Assembly: GCA_030825825.1 (NCBI GenBank)
Contig: JAPJPE010000035.1
Location: 1-11,374, forward strand
Length of the DNA: 11,374 nt
Source of the DNA: Streptococcus sp.
GTDB lineage: Bacteria > Bacillota > Bacilli > Lactobacillales > Streptococcaceae
Reading direction: 5' to 3'
The notes under the pieces are model-generated. The model was not told the DNA's origin, searched no databases, and saw only the letters and a list, made by a program, of their open reading frames with translations. Below are positions 1 through 7,248 of this stretch, one piece after another. Each line of letters starts with the position of its first letter. The first letter of the stretch is position 1. The translations under genes were made by a program, and so were the position numbers.

Positions 1-1788
1 AATGAAATTGATGAAAAATACCAATGGGATTTGTCGACAATTTTTGCGACAGATCAAGCTTGGGAAGAAGAAGCAGCTAGCTTAGCTGCAGATATTAAAG
101 CAGCAAGCCACTATGCTGGTCATTTGTTGGATTCGGCGCAAACACTGTTGGATACAACCAATGCATATTTGGAATTGAGCCGTCGCTTAGAAAAGGTCTA
201 CGTCTATGCTCATATGAAAAATGACCAAGACACACGAGTGGCTAAATACCAAGAGTACCAATCAAAAGGGATGTCTCTTTATAGCTTGTTGGGTGAAACC
301 TTTGCCTTCTATGAGCCTGAATTCATGGCCATTACGGATGAGCAGTACAAGGCCTTTGTGAGTGAAGTTCCAGCCTTGGAACAATATGGTCATTATTTTG
401 ATCGTTTGCTAGAGAAAAAAGAACATGTCTTGTCTCAAAAAGAAGAGGAATTACTTGCAGGAGCTGGTGAGATCTTTGCGGCTGGTGGTGAAACTTTTGA
501 AATCTTGGACAATGCAGATATTGTTTTCCCAACTGTACATGATGACAAGGGTGAAGAAGTTCAACTGACACATGGAAACTATATTTCTTTGGTAGAATCT
601 AAAGATCGTGCCGTTCGTAAAGAAGCTTACGAAGGCCTCTACAAGGTTTATGAACAGTACCAACATACCTATGCTAAAACCTTGCAAACCAATGTGAAAG
701 TTCATAACTTTAATGCTAAAGTTCGCAAATTCTCTTCTGCCCGTGAAGCGGCCCTTTCTGAAAACTTTGTACCAGAAAGTGTTTATGATAGCTTGGTAGC
801 AGCTGTGAACAAACACTTGCCACTCTTGCAACGCTATGTCCAATTGCGTTCAAAAATTCTAGGAATCTCAGACTTGAAGATGTACGATATGTATACGCCA
901 TTATCCGATACAGACTACAAGTTTACCTATGAAGAATCATTGGCCAAAGCAGAAGAAGTCTTGGCTGTTTTGGGTGAGGACTATCTTTCTCGTGTGAAAC
1001 GGGCCTTTAGCGAACGGTGGATTGATGTGCATGTCAACCAAGGGAAACGCTCGGGTGCCTATTCAGGTGGTTCTTATGATACCAATGCCTTCATGTTGTT
1101 GAACTGGCAAGATACATTGGATAATCTCTTCACCTTGGTGCATGAAACTGGTCACAGTATGCATTCTAGCTATACCCGTGAAACCCAGCCTTATGTCTAT
1201 GGGGACTATTCTATCTTCCTTGCTGAAATTGCCTCTACAACCAATGAAAATATCTTGACAGAACGTCTCCTAGAAGAAGTAGAAGACGATGCAACTCGCT
1301 TTGCTATTTTGAATCACTTCTTGGATGGCTTCCGTGGCACTGTCTTCCGTCAAACGCAGTTTGCTGAATTTGAGCATGCCATTCATAAAGCAGACCAAGA
1401 AGGTACCGTTTTGACTAGTGAGTTCTTAAACAACCTCTATGCAGAGCTCAATGAAAAATACTATGGTCTTTCAAAAGAAGACAACCCTGAGATCCAATAT
1501 GAATGGGCTCGGATTCCTCACTTCTACTATAACTACTACGTCTTCCAATATTCAACAGGTTTTGCAGCAGCTTCGGCTTTAGCTGAAAAAATCGTTCATG
1601 GAACTCAGGAAGATCGTGATAAATATATCGACTACTTGAAAGCTGGAAACTCTGATTATCCACTCAATGTCATCCGCAAAGCAGGTGTGGATATGGAAAA
1701 AGAAGACTACTTGGACGCAGCCTTTGCGGTCTTTGAACGTCGGTTGAATGAATTTGAAGCCCTAGTAGAAAAATTAGGACTCGCATAA
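1..1788 (+). CDS. pepF: Oligoendopeptidase F, M3 family zinc metallopeptidase (5' end outside window)
   Basis: A cytoplasmic zinc peptidase that cleaves oligopeptides and so takes part in peptide turnover. The reading frame is open from base 1, and the residues before the first possible start (TTG at 31) read NEIDEKYQWD, which fits the conserved N-terminus of PepF. The true start therefore lies a few codons upstream. 595 residues are visible against about 600 for the family. The zinc motif HETGH is at visible residues 381-385, and E409 in the segment FLAEIAST is the likely third ligand, 24 residues further on. The tyrosine-rich segment RIPHFYYNYYVFQYSTG near the C-terminus is also typical of PepF. 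The stop is one base before the next ATG, so it is probably co-transcribed with the methyltransferase gene. In some streptococci the same gene is called pepB. The family call is very secure; the natural substrates are not shown by the sequence. Confidence 0.96.
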   Translation, partial: NEIDEKYQWDLSTIFATDQAWEEEAASLAADIKAASHYAGHLLDSAQTLLDTTNAYLELSRRLEKVYVYAHMKNDQDTRVAKYQEYQSKGMSLYSLLGETFAFYEPEFMAITDEQYKAFVSEVPALEQYGHYFDRLLEKKEHVLSQKEEELLAGAGEIFAAGGETFEILDNADIVFPTVHDDKGEEVQLTHGNYISLVESKDRAVRKEAYEGLYKVYEQYQHTYAKTLQTNVKVHNFNAKVRKFSSAREAALSENFVPESVYDSLVAAVNKHLPLLQRYVQLRSKILGISDLKMYDMYTPLSDTDYKFTYEESLAKAEEVLAVLGEDYLSRVKRAFSERWIDVHVNQGKRSGAYSGGSYDTNAFMLLNWQDTLDNLFTLVHETGHSMHSSYTRETQPYVYGDYSIFLAEIASTTNENILTERLLEEVEDDATRFAILNHFLDGFRGTVFRQTQFAEFEHAIHKADQEGTVLTSEFLNNLYAELNEKYYGLSKEDNPEIQYEWARIPHFYYNYYVFQYSTGFAAASALAEKIVHGTQEDRDKYIDYLKAGNSDYPLNVIRKAGVDMEKEDYLDAAFAVFERRLNEFEALVEKLGLA

Positions 1789-1789
1789 G

Positions 1790-2509
1790 ATGGTAGAGTC
1801 TTATAGTAAAAATGCCAACCACAATATGCGCCGGCCAGTGGTTAAAGACGAGATCGTTGACTTTATGCGCACGCGTCAAAAACCGGTAGCAGGTGCCTTG
1901 GAGGAGTTAGAAGCATTCGCCCGCAAGGAAAATATTCCGATTATTCCGCATGAAACGGTAGCTTACTTTAGACTACTCCTGCAAGCCCTACAACCAAAGA
2001 AAATCCTGGAAATTGGGACAGCAATTGGATTTTCAGCGCTCTTAATGGCTGAAAATGCTCCCGATGCACAAATTACCACTATTGATCGGAATGAAGAGAT
2101 GATTGGCTTTGCCAAGGAAAATCTGGCTAAATACGATCAGAGAAAACAAATCACCTTGCTTGAAGGAGATGCAGTAGATGTCTTGCAGGATTTAACAGAG
2201 ACCTATGACTTTGTCTTTATGGACTCTGCTAAGTCTAAGTACATCGTCTTTTTGCCACGAATTCTCGAACTCTTAGAGGTTGGGGGAGTCGTGGTATTGG
2301 ATGATATTTTCCAAGGAGGAGATGTTGCCAAGGACATCATGGAAGTGCGTCGTGGGCAACGAACCATTTACCGGGGGCTTCAGAACCTCTTTCATGCGAC
2401 TCTCAATCATCCAGATTTGACCGCTAGTTTGGTGCCACTTGGAGATGGTATTTTGATGATTCGGAAAAATACAGAGACTGTAACCTTGCCAGATCCTAGC
2501 TCTTTTTAG
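1790..2509 (+). CDS. trmR: SAM-dependent O-methyltransferase, YrrM/TrmR type
   Basis: A 239-residue class I methyltransferase of the O-methyltransferase family 3 (COMT-like). The SAM-binding motif I KILEIGTAIGFSALLMA starts at residue 71, the ribose-binding acidic residue is D99 in TTIDRN, and D145/K148 (FMDSAKSKY) and D171/D172 are the expected metal and catalytic positions. In Bacillus subtilis the homologue YrrM (TrmR) methylates 5-hydroxyuridine-34 in tRNA to 5-methoxyuridine. I infer the same role here from family and size. A small-molecule substrate is the alternative, so the gene symbol is tentative. ATG 1790 follows the pepF stop by one base, and AGGA at 1776-1779, inside the pepF end, is the likely ribosome binding site. 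This indicates translational coupling. No terminator is seen between this gene and prsA. Confidence 0.85.
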   Translation: MVESYSKNANHNMRRPVVKDEIVDFMRTRQKPVAGALEELEAFARKENIPIIPHETVAYFRLLLQALQPKKILEIGTAIGFSALLMAENAPDAQITTIDRNEEMIGFAKENLAKYDQRKQITLLEGDAVDVLQDLTETYDFVFMDSAKSKYIVFLPRILELLEVGGVVVLDDIFQGGDVAKDIMEVRRGQRTIYRGLQNLFHATLNHPDLTASLVPLGDGILMIRKNTETVTLPDPSSF

Positions 2510-2537
2510 GTAAATTTAAGGTATTCTCTCTAATTTG

Positions 2538-2546
2538 TGGTAAAAT
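2538..2546 (+). promoter_or_regulatory. Extended -10 promoter of prsA
   Basis: TGG directly followed by TAAAAT (2541-2546) gives an extended -10 element 36 bp before the prsA ATG. No good -35 hexamer is seen at 16-18 bp, as is common for extended -10 promoters. A purine-rich ribosome binding site (AAGGA 2561-2565, GGAG 2568-2571) follows. It implies that prsA can be transcribed independently of pepF. Confidence 0.6.
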
Positions 2547-2581
2547 AGAAGAAGTTTAAAAAGGAACGGAGAATAATTTTC

Positions 2582-3526
2582 ATGAAGAAAAAACTTGTAG
2601 CGGGTGCTGTGACCTTGCTATCAGTCGTAACACTAGCAGCATGTGCCAATGGCACAAACAAAGATATCGTGACCATGAAAGGGGACACGATTACAGTTTC
2701 TGATTTCTATGATGAAATCAAAACCAACCAAGGTGCTCAACAAGTTCTTTTCCAAATGACCATCAATAAAGTCTTTGAAAAAGAATATGGATCAAAAGTT
2801 TCTGATAAAGAAGTCGATAAAGAATTGGCTAAACAAAAGAAACAATTAGGTAACCAATTCGATGCATACTTGGCGCAACAAGGCTTGACGGAAGAAACAG
2901 CGAAGAAACAAATCCGTAGCAATATGTTGTTGGAATATGCAGTCAACCAAGCTGCTAAGAAAGATATCAAAGAGTCTGACTACAAGGCGGCTTTTGAATC
3001 TTACACACCAGAAGTAACAGCACAAATTATCAAGTTAGATTCAGAAGATAAAGCAAAAGAAGTGTTGGAAGCTGCTAAAGCGGAAGGTGCAGACTTTGCC
3101 CAAATCGCCAAAGACAATTCAACAGATACTGCTACAAAAGACAAAGGTGGCGAAGTTAAGTTCGATTCAGGAACAGCAAATATTCCATCTCAAGTCAAAG
3201 AAGCTGCCTTTAAATTGGATGAGAACGGCATTTCAGATGTGATCACAGTTTCAGCAGGTCAAAACTATTCTGCTAGCTACTATATTGTCAAGTTGAATAA
3301 GAAGACAGAAAAAGGTTCTGACTGGAAGAAATACGAAAAACGTTTGAAAGAGATCATTGTTGACGGTCGTAAGCAAGATACTAACTACATCCGTAGCATT
3401 ATTGCAAAAGCGATGACCAATGCCAATATCAAGGTCAAAGATGATGCCTTCAAATCAACCTTCAACCAATATTTGCAAAATATCGGTGTTCAAACGAGCG
3501 ATAGCAGTTCATCATCTAAAAAATAG
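2582..3526 (+). CDS. prsA: Foldase lipoprotein PrsA (parvulin-type peptidyl-prolyl isomerase)
   Basis: A membrane-anchored extracellular chaperone that helps secreted proteins fold after Sec export. The 314-residue product starts with MKKK, a hydrophobic stretch, and the lipobox LAAC with the lipidated cysteine at position 21. Residues about 30-135 form the helical chaperone part with the charged sequence usual in PrsA. Residues about 143-241 form a parvulin-like domain (AQIIKL, FAQIAKDNSTD, GGEVKFDSG, YYIVKLNK). The family's catalytic core is degenerate in many streptococcal PrsA proteins, so isomerase activity is uncertain here. The tail ends in a serine run (308-312) and two lysines. The start at ATG 2582 is set by the signal peptide and by GGAG 10 bases upstream. 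No strong terminator follows. A 5-bp hairpin at 3533-3546 lies inside the next promoter. Confidence 0.95.
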   Translation: MKKKLVAGAVTLLSVVTLAACANGTNKDIVTMKGDTITVSDFYDEIKTNQGAQQVLFQMTINKVFEKEYGSKVSDKEVDKELAKQKKQLGNQFDAYLAQQGLTEETAKKQIRSNMLLEYAVNQAAKKDIKESDYKAAFESYTPEVTAQIIKLDSEDKAKEVLEAAKAEGADFAQIAKDNSTDTATKDKGGEVKFDSGTANIPSQVKEAAFKLDENGISDVITVSAGQNYSASYYIVKLNKKTEKGSDWKKYEKRLKEIIVDGRKQDTNYIRSIIAKAMTNANIKVKDDAFKSTFNQYLQNIGVQTSDSSSSSKK

Positions 3527-3555
3527 TTGACGGTTCCTTTTGGAACTTGTATAAT
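3527..3555 (+). promoter_or_regulatory. Sigma-A promoter of the T-box / LURP-one / alaS transcript
   Basis: TTGACG (3527-3532) and TATAAT (3550-3555) are separated by 17 bp, a near-consensus vegetative promoter. The -35 begins at the base after the prsA stop codon. Transcription should start around 3562, where stem I of the T-box begins. Confidence 0.88.
3533..3546. repeat. Perfect inverted repeat in the spacer of the T-box promoter
   Basis: GTTCC (3533-3537), TTTT, GGAAC (3542-3546), extended to six pairs by a G-T pair at 3532/3547. It fills the space between the -35 and -10 hexamers. It could be a weak 3' hairpin for prsA mRNA or an operator for a repressor. The sequence does not decide between them. 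Confidence 0.5.
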
Positions 3556-3561
3556 GAAATA

Positions 3562-3722
3562 GTTGAGAATAAATCATTGTTACTCGGAATTAGAGAAGTG
3601 GCGGGGGTGCGAGCCATGGAAGAGAAATGATTTTGCTACTCGGCTGAGACAATTGCATATAAAATGAAGAATGACAAGTTCATTGAATGAAGGTGGTACC
3701 GCGGTTTTTCGCCCTTCGTTTA
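3562..3722 (+). promoter_or_regulatory. T-box riboswitch leader, tRNA-Ala specific
   Basis: The 5' leader senses uncharged tRNA-Ala. Stem I base is 3562-3567 paired with 3639-3644. The specifier GCT (Ala) is at 3635-3637 and is followed by A. An upper helix pairs 3571-3578 with 3626-3633. AGAGA at 3592-3596 and a distal stem 3599-3602/3613-3616, with GGTGCGA in its loop, are typical stem I parts. A stem III-like hairpin is 3663-3668/3679-3684. The T-box core AAGGTGGTACCGCG (3690-3703) is conserved. AAGG and GCG pair with CGCCCTT (3710-3716), leaving the tRNA-binding bulge TGGTACC, and TGGT matches an ACCA tRNA end with discriminator A. The 3694-3712 hairpin is enclosed by a 10-bp helix, 3684-3693/3713-3722. 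The alanine specifier agrees with alaS downstream. A classical competing terminator with a long U-run is not evident. Confidence 0.93.
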
Positions 3723-3779
3723 GTGGCTTGTCTTTTGTTCATGGGCAGTTGTCTGGAGCTTTTTAAAGGAGATCAAAAG

Positions 3780-4265
3780 ATGCGAACCTATCAAGTGAAA
3801 CAAAAATTTCGATTGGGTGGCGAGCGGTTCGATATCAAAGATGAGTTGGGAAATGTTGAATACCAGGTTGAGGGATCTTTTCTTAAGATTCCCAAGACTT
3901 TTACCATCTATGATAAGAATGGACAAGAAGTGAGCCACATTACTAAAAAAACAATCAGCTTTCTTCCCAAGTTTGTGGTTGAGTTGAAGGATGGGGATCG
4001 CTTTTTTATCCATAAAAAACTGACGCTCTTCAGGGATAAATACGATATCGAAGATTTGGGACTGCGGGTACAGGGAAATATCTGGGACCTAGAATTCAAA
4101 TTATTCGATGATCGGGATCAAATCGTCGCTGAGATTAGCAAGGAACTCTTTCATTTAACCTCTACCTACCAAGTATCGGTGTATGAGGATGAATACGCTG
4201 ATTTAGTTATCTCACTTTGTGTCGCCATCGATTATGTCGAAATGTTAGAAGCTGGCGCAAATTAA
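3780..4265 (+). CDS. LURP-one-related (YxjI-like) protein
   Basis: A 161-residue protein that reads as a LURP-one-related/Tubby-like beta-barrel domain (DUF567 type, like B. subtilis YxjI). It has alternating strands and turns (FRLGGERFDIKDELGN, FTIYDKNGQEVSHI, DKYDIEDLGLRVQGNIWDLEFKLFDDRDQIVAEI) and no signal peptide or membrane segment. The biochemical function of bacterial members is unknown. I chose ATG 3780 because AAAGGAG at 3765-3771 precedes it by eight bases and the domain starts at MRTYQVKQKF. The longer frame from 3687 would overlap the T-box core and adds residues unlike the family. It is 24 bp upstream of alaS with no terminator between, so both probably share the T-box transcript. 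Family assignment is good; role is not known. Confidence 0.88.
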   Translation: MRTYQVKQKFRLGGERFDIKDELGNVEYQVEGSFLKIPKTFTIYDKNGQEVSHITKKTISFLPKFVVELKDGDRFFIHKKLTLFRDKYDIEDLGLRVQGNIWDLEFKLFDDRDQIVAEISKELFHLTSTYQVSVYEDEYADLVISLCVAIDYVEMLEAGAN

Positions 4266-4289
4266 TCTTAAAAAAATTAGGAGACAAAT

Positions 4290-6908
4290 ATGAAACAATT
4301 ATCTAGTGCACAAGTCCGCCAAATGTGGCTTGATTTCTGGGCAAGCAAAGGTCACTCTGTAGAACCATCTGTTAGCTTGGTTCCAGTAAACGATCCAACA
4401 CTTTTGTGGATCAACTCAGGGGTTGCCACTCTTAAGAAATACTTCGATGGAACCATCAAACCTGAAAATCCACGGATTACCAATGCTCAAAAAGCCATCC
4501 GTACAAATGATATCGAAAACGTAGGGAAAACTGCTCGTCACCATACCATGTTTGAAATGTTGGGGAATTTCTCAATCGGAGATTACTTCCGTGATGAAGC
4601 CATTACGTGGGCTTATGAACTTTTGACAAGTCCGGAATGGTTTGACTTCCCCAAAGACAAACTTTACATGACCTATTACCCTGACGACAAGGATTCATAC
4701 AACCGTTGGATCGCTGTTGGGGTAGATCCAAGTCACTTGATCCCAATCGAAGACAACTTCTGGGAAATCGGTGCGGGGCCTTCTGGACCAGATACAGAAA
4801 TCTTCTTTGACCGTGGAGAAGCCTTTGACCCTGAAAATATCGGTCTTCGTCTGCTTGCAGAAGATATCGAAAACGACCGTTACATCGAAATCTGGAACAT
4901 TGTCTTGTCACAATTTAACGCAGACCCTGCTGTTCCTCGTAGCGAATACAAGGAATTGCCACACAAGAACATTGATACGGGCGCTGGTTTGGAACGTTTG
5001 GTAGCCGTTATCCAAGGAGCGAAGACCAACTTTGAAACAGACCTCTTCATGCCAATCATCCGTGAAGTGGAAAAGATGTCTGGTAAGACCTATGATCCAG
5101 ATGGCGATAACATGAGCTTCAAGGTGATTGCTGACCACATCCGTTCGCTTTCATTTGCGATTGGAGATGGGGCTCTTCCTGGTAATGAAGGACGCGGTTA
5201 CGTTCTTCGACGTCTCCTCCGTCGTGCTTCCATGCATGGTCAAAAATTGGGGATCGAAGGAACCTTCTTGTATAAATTGGTTCCAACCGTTGGGAAGATC
5301 ATGGAAAGTTACTACCCAGAAGTACTTGAAAAACAAGACTTCATCGAAAAAATCATCAAGAGTGAAGAAGAATCATTTGCTCGTACCTTGAACTCTGGTC
5401 AACACTTTGCCCAAACCATCGTTGAAGACTTGAAAGCTAAAGGTCAAACAGTGATTGCTGGTCAAGATGTCTTTAAACTTTATGATACATACGGATTCCC
5501 AGTAGAATTGACAGAAGAAATCGCTGAAGAAGCTGGAATGACAGTCGATCGTGACGGTTTTGAAGCAGCTATGAAGGAACAACAAGAACGGGCGCGTGCA
5601 TCTGCTGTCAAAGGTGGATCTATGGGAATGCAAAATGAAACCCTTCAAAACATTACAGTTGAAAGTAGCTTCAACTACAATGCTAGCCAATTGCCTTCTA
5701 AGTTGGTGGCTATCGTAGCAGACAATGCAGAAGTAGAGGCTGTATCTGAAGGGATTGCATCACTGATCTTTGCAGAAACTCCATTCTACGCTGAAATGGG
5801 TGGACAAGTTGCGGACCATGGTCAAATTTTGGATGCTGCAGGAAACGTCGTAGCGACAGTGACAGATGTTCAAAAAGCACCAAATGGACAGCCACTCCAT
5901 ACCGTTGAAGTTCTTGCTCCTCTTGCCTTGAACCAAGAATACACCTTGTCTATCGATACCAATCGTCGTCATCGTGTCATGAAGAACCACACTGCGACTC
6001 ACTTGCTCCATGCGGCTCTTCACAATATCCTTGGTAACCACGCAACCCAAGCGGGATCTCTCAATGAAGTAGAATTCCTTCGCTTTGACTTCACTCACTT
6101 CCAAGCCGTAACTCCTGAAAAATTGCGAGCTATTGAACAACAAGTCAATGAAAAGATTTGGGAAGCGATCGCAGTCGAAACGATTGAAACAGATATCGAT
6201 ACTGCTAAAGAAATGGGAGCCATGGCCCTCTTTGGTGAGAAATACGGTAAGGAAGTCCGCGTTGTCACGATCGGTGACTACTCCGTTGAACTCTGTGGTG
6301 GTACCCACGTAGGCAATACTTCTGAAATTGGTCTCTTCAAGATTGTCAAAGAAGAAGGGATCGGATCAGGAACTCGTCGTATCTTGGCAGTGACCGGTAA
6401 GGAAGCCTTTGAAGCTTATCGTGAACAAGAAGACGCTCTGAAAGCAGTAGCAGCAACCTTGAAAGCTCCTCAACTCAAAGAAGTACCTCATAAGGTTGAA
6501 GGACTTCAAGAACAACTCCGTCAATTGCAAAAAGAAAATGCAGAATTGAAGGAAAAAGCAGCAGCAGCTGTAGCAGGCGATGTCTTCAAGAATGTTCAAG
6601 AAGCAAACGGACACCGTTATATTGCTAGCCAAGTTTCTGTATCAGATGCAGGTGCCCTTCGTACCTTTGCGGATAACTGGAAACAAAAAGATTACTCTGA
6701 TGTGCTTGTTCTTGTCGCAGCCATCGGTGACAAGGTCAATGTCCTTGTAGCCAGCAAGACAAAAGATGTTCATGCAGGTAATGTGATCAAAGAATTGGCT
6801 CCAATCGTCGATGGACGTGGTGGTGGTAAACCAGACATGGCCATGGCAGGAGGAAGCAACCAAGCGAAAATCCAAGAATTGTTGGATGCTGTAGCAGGTA
6901 AATTGTAA
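4290..6908 (+). CDS. alaS: Alanyl-tRNA synthetase
   Basis: Attaches alanine to tRNA-Ala in the cytoplasm and hydrolyses wrongly formed Ser/Gly-tRNA. It has 872 residues, the normal full length. The class II catalytic domain covers about 1-245, with motif 2 HHTMFEMLGNFSIGDYF at 84-100 and motif 3 GAGLER at 231-236. The tRNA-recognition region follows to about 460. The editing domain carries the four zinc-site residues H567 and H571 (HTATH) and C669 and H673 (CGGTH). A short coiled coil lies at about 735-760. The C-Ala domain ends with a glycine-rich segment, GGRGGGKPDMAMAGG, from 842. ATG 4290 is preceded by AGGAG (4279-4283) at six bases. It is the second gene of the T-box transcript and ends at a strong terminator. 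No missing motif or frameshift is visible. Confidence 0.99.
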   Translation: MKQLSSAQVRQMWLDFWASKGHSVEPSVSLVPVNDPTLLWINSGVATLKKYFDGTIKPENPRITNAQKAIRTNDIENVGKTARHHTMFEMLGNFSIGDYFRDEAITWAYELLTSPEWFDFPKDKLYMTYYPDDKDSYNRWIAVGVDPSHLIPIEDNFWEIGAGPSGPDTEIFFDRGEAFDPENIGLRLLAEDIENDRYIEIWNIVLSQFNADPAVPRSEYKELPHKNIDTGAGLERLVAVIQGAKTNFETDLFMPIIREVEKMSGKTYDPDGDNMSFKVIADHIRSLSFAIGDGALPGNEGRGYVLRRLLRRASMHGQKLGIEGTFLYKLVPTVGKIMESYYPEVLEKQDFIEKIIKSEEESFARTLNSGQHFAQTIVEDLKAKGQTVIAGQDVFKLYDTYGFPVELTEEIAEEAGMTVDRDGFEAAMKEQQERARASAVKGGSMGMQNETLQNITVESSFNYNASQLPSKLVAIVADNAEVEAVSEGIASLIFAETPFYAEMGGQVADHGQILDAAGNVVATVTDVQKAPNGQPLHTVEVLAPLALNQEYTLSIDTNRRHRVMKNHTATHLLHAALHNILGNHATQAGSLNEVEFLRFDFTHFQAVTPEKLRAIEQQVNEKIWEAIAVETIETDIDTAKEMGAMALFGEKYGKEVRVVTIGDYSVELCGGTHVGNTSEIGLFKIVKEEGIGSGTRRILAVTGKEAFEAYREQEDALKAVAATLKAPQLKEVPHKVEGLQEQLRQLQKENAELKEKAAAAVAGDVFKNVQEANGHRYIASQVSVSDAGALRTFADNWKQKDYSDVLVLVAAIGDKVNVLVASKTKDVHAGNVIKELAPIVDGRGGGKPDMAMAGGSNQAKIQELLDAVAGKL

Positions 6909-6916
6909 TAATCGGA

Positions 6917-6946
6917 GAGGTTGGATGTTTGTCCAACCTCTTTTTT
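6917..6946 (+). terminator. Intrinsic terminator of alaS
   Basis: A perfect 9-bp stem, GAGGTTGGA (6917-6925) with TCCAACCTC (6932-6940), has a six-base loop and is followed directly by six T. It starts eight bases after the alaS stop. Confidence 0.95.
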
Positions 6947-6982
6947 CAAAAAAAGCAGATCCAATTAGAAAAAGATTGCAAC

Positions 6983-7010
6983 AAAAAAACCTTTCCGTCT
7001 GGAAAGGTTT
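6983..7010 (-). terminator. Second, distal minus-strand terminator (copy of the nrdF terminator)
   Basis: AAACCTTTCC (6987-6996), loop GTCT, and GGAAAGGTTT (7001-7010) form a perfect 10-bp stem. Read on the minus strand it is followed by seven U (complement of 6983-6989). It differs by one loop base from the terminator at 7249-7276 over 26 bases. It could stop read-through from nrdF, block antisense entry into alaS, or end a short RNA from the 7015-7250 interval. Confidence 0.8.
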
Positions 7011-7014
7011 CAGA

Positions 7015-7182
7015 TTGAAGATAAAGTCTTCTAAAAAACTTTCCTTAGGTGAGTACGGACGTCAGCGAACTTCAAAGAAGTTCCATGACTTAGTTTTGGA
7101 CCTAAGGTTCCAAAACTCCCGAGTGCTAGAAACATGATTGTTTCTAGCACTTTTCTCACGGCGGAAAGTTTTTAATCTTCAA
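7015..7182. repeat. Compact multi-hairpin element with nested inverted repeats (structured RNA or MITE-like repeat)
   Basis: The outer pairing is TTGAAGAT (7015-7022) with ATCTTCAA (7175-7182). Next are AAAAACTTTCC (7034-7044) with GGAAAGTTTTT (7163-7173), and GTGAG (7049-7053) with CTCAC (7155-7159). Three back-to-back hairpins fill the interior. The first is GTCA (7061-7064)/TGAC (7086-7089) enclosing GAACTTC-AAA-GAAGTTC (7067-7083). The second is AGTTTTGGA (7092-7100)/TCCAAAACT (7109-7117). The third is a 14-pair hairpin at 7121-7152. CCTTAGGT (7043-7050) is also exactly complementary to the loop region ACCTAAGG (7100-7107), so a pseudoknot or alternative fold is possible. It holds no credible reading frame. 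The ends look like imperfect terminal inverted repeats of about 20 bp, which also fits a small non-autonomous dispersed repeat. I cannot name a family or choose the strand. Confidence 0.7.
7121..7152 (+). other. Long perfect hairpin inside the 7015-7182 element
   Basis: GTGCTAGAAACA (7123-7134), loop TGAT, and TGTTTCTAGCAC (7139-7150) give 12 perfect pairs. The A-T pair 7122/7151 and a G-T pair 7121/7152 extend it. TTTT follows at 7151-7154, so on the plus strand it resembles a terminator, though the T-run is short. Confidence 0.6.
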
Positions 7183-7187
7183 AAAAT

Positions 7188-7230
7188 AAAAGTCACTTTT
7201 TGAAAATCATCTATCTGTTTTATGTAAAAC
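7188..7230. repeat. Two short palindromes between the element and the nrdF terminator
   Basis: AAAAGT-C-ACTTTT (7188-7200) and GTTTTA-TG-TAAAAC (7217-7230) are perfect short inverted repeats in AT-rich DNA. No gene or clear promoter is seen between 7183 and 7248. They may be protein-binding sites or chance features of AT-rich sequence. Confidence 0.35.
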
Positions 7231-7248
7231 AATAGGTTGTCTATATTT

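Noticed and set aside
31..1788. pepF starting at TTG 31 with a complete 585-residue frame
   Set aside because: The frame is open to base 1 and the upstream codons encode residues conserved in PepF, so the gene is cut by the window edge and TTG 31 is an internal leucine.
3687..3779. An N-terminal extension of the LURP-one protein, 31 residues, from ATG 3687
   Set aside because: It lies inside the T-box antiterminator, has no ribosome binding site, and ATG 3780 has a strong one at the right spacing and fits the domain start.
5760..6308. A 182-codon open frame antisense to alaS
   Set aside because: It is an unbroken shadow frame of the conserved alaS coding sequence. It has no recognisable protein features and no promoter or ribosome binding site of note.
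6925..7137. A 70-codon frame across the alaS terminator and the structured element
   Set aside because: It runs through two terminator hairpins and the inverted repeats, its composition is lysine-rich and protein-unlike, and it has no ribosome binding site.
7015..7182. A tRNA gene, because of the cloverleaf-like layout
   Set aside because: It is twice the length of a tRNA, lacks the conserved T-loop and D-loop sequences, and has no CCA-end acceptor stem.
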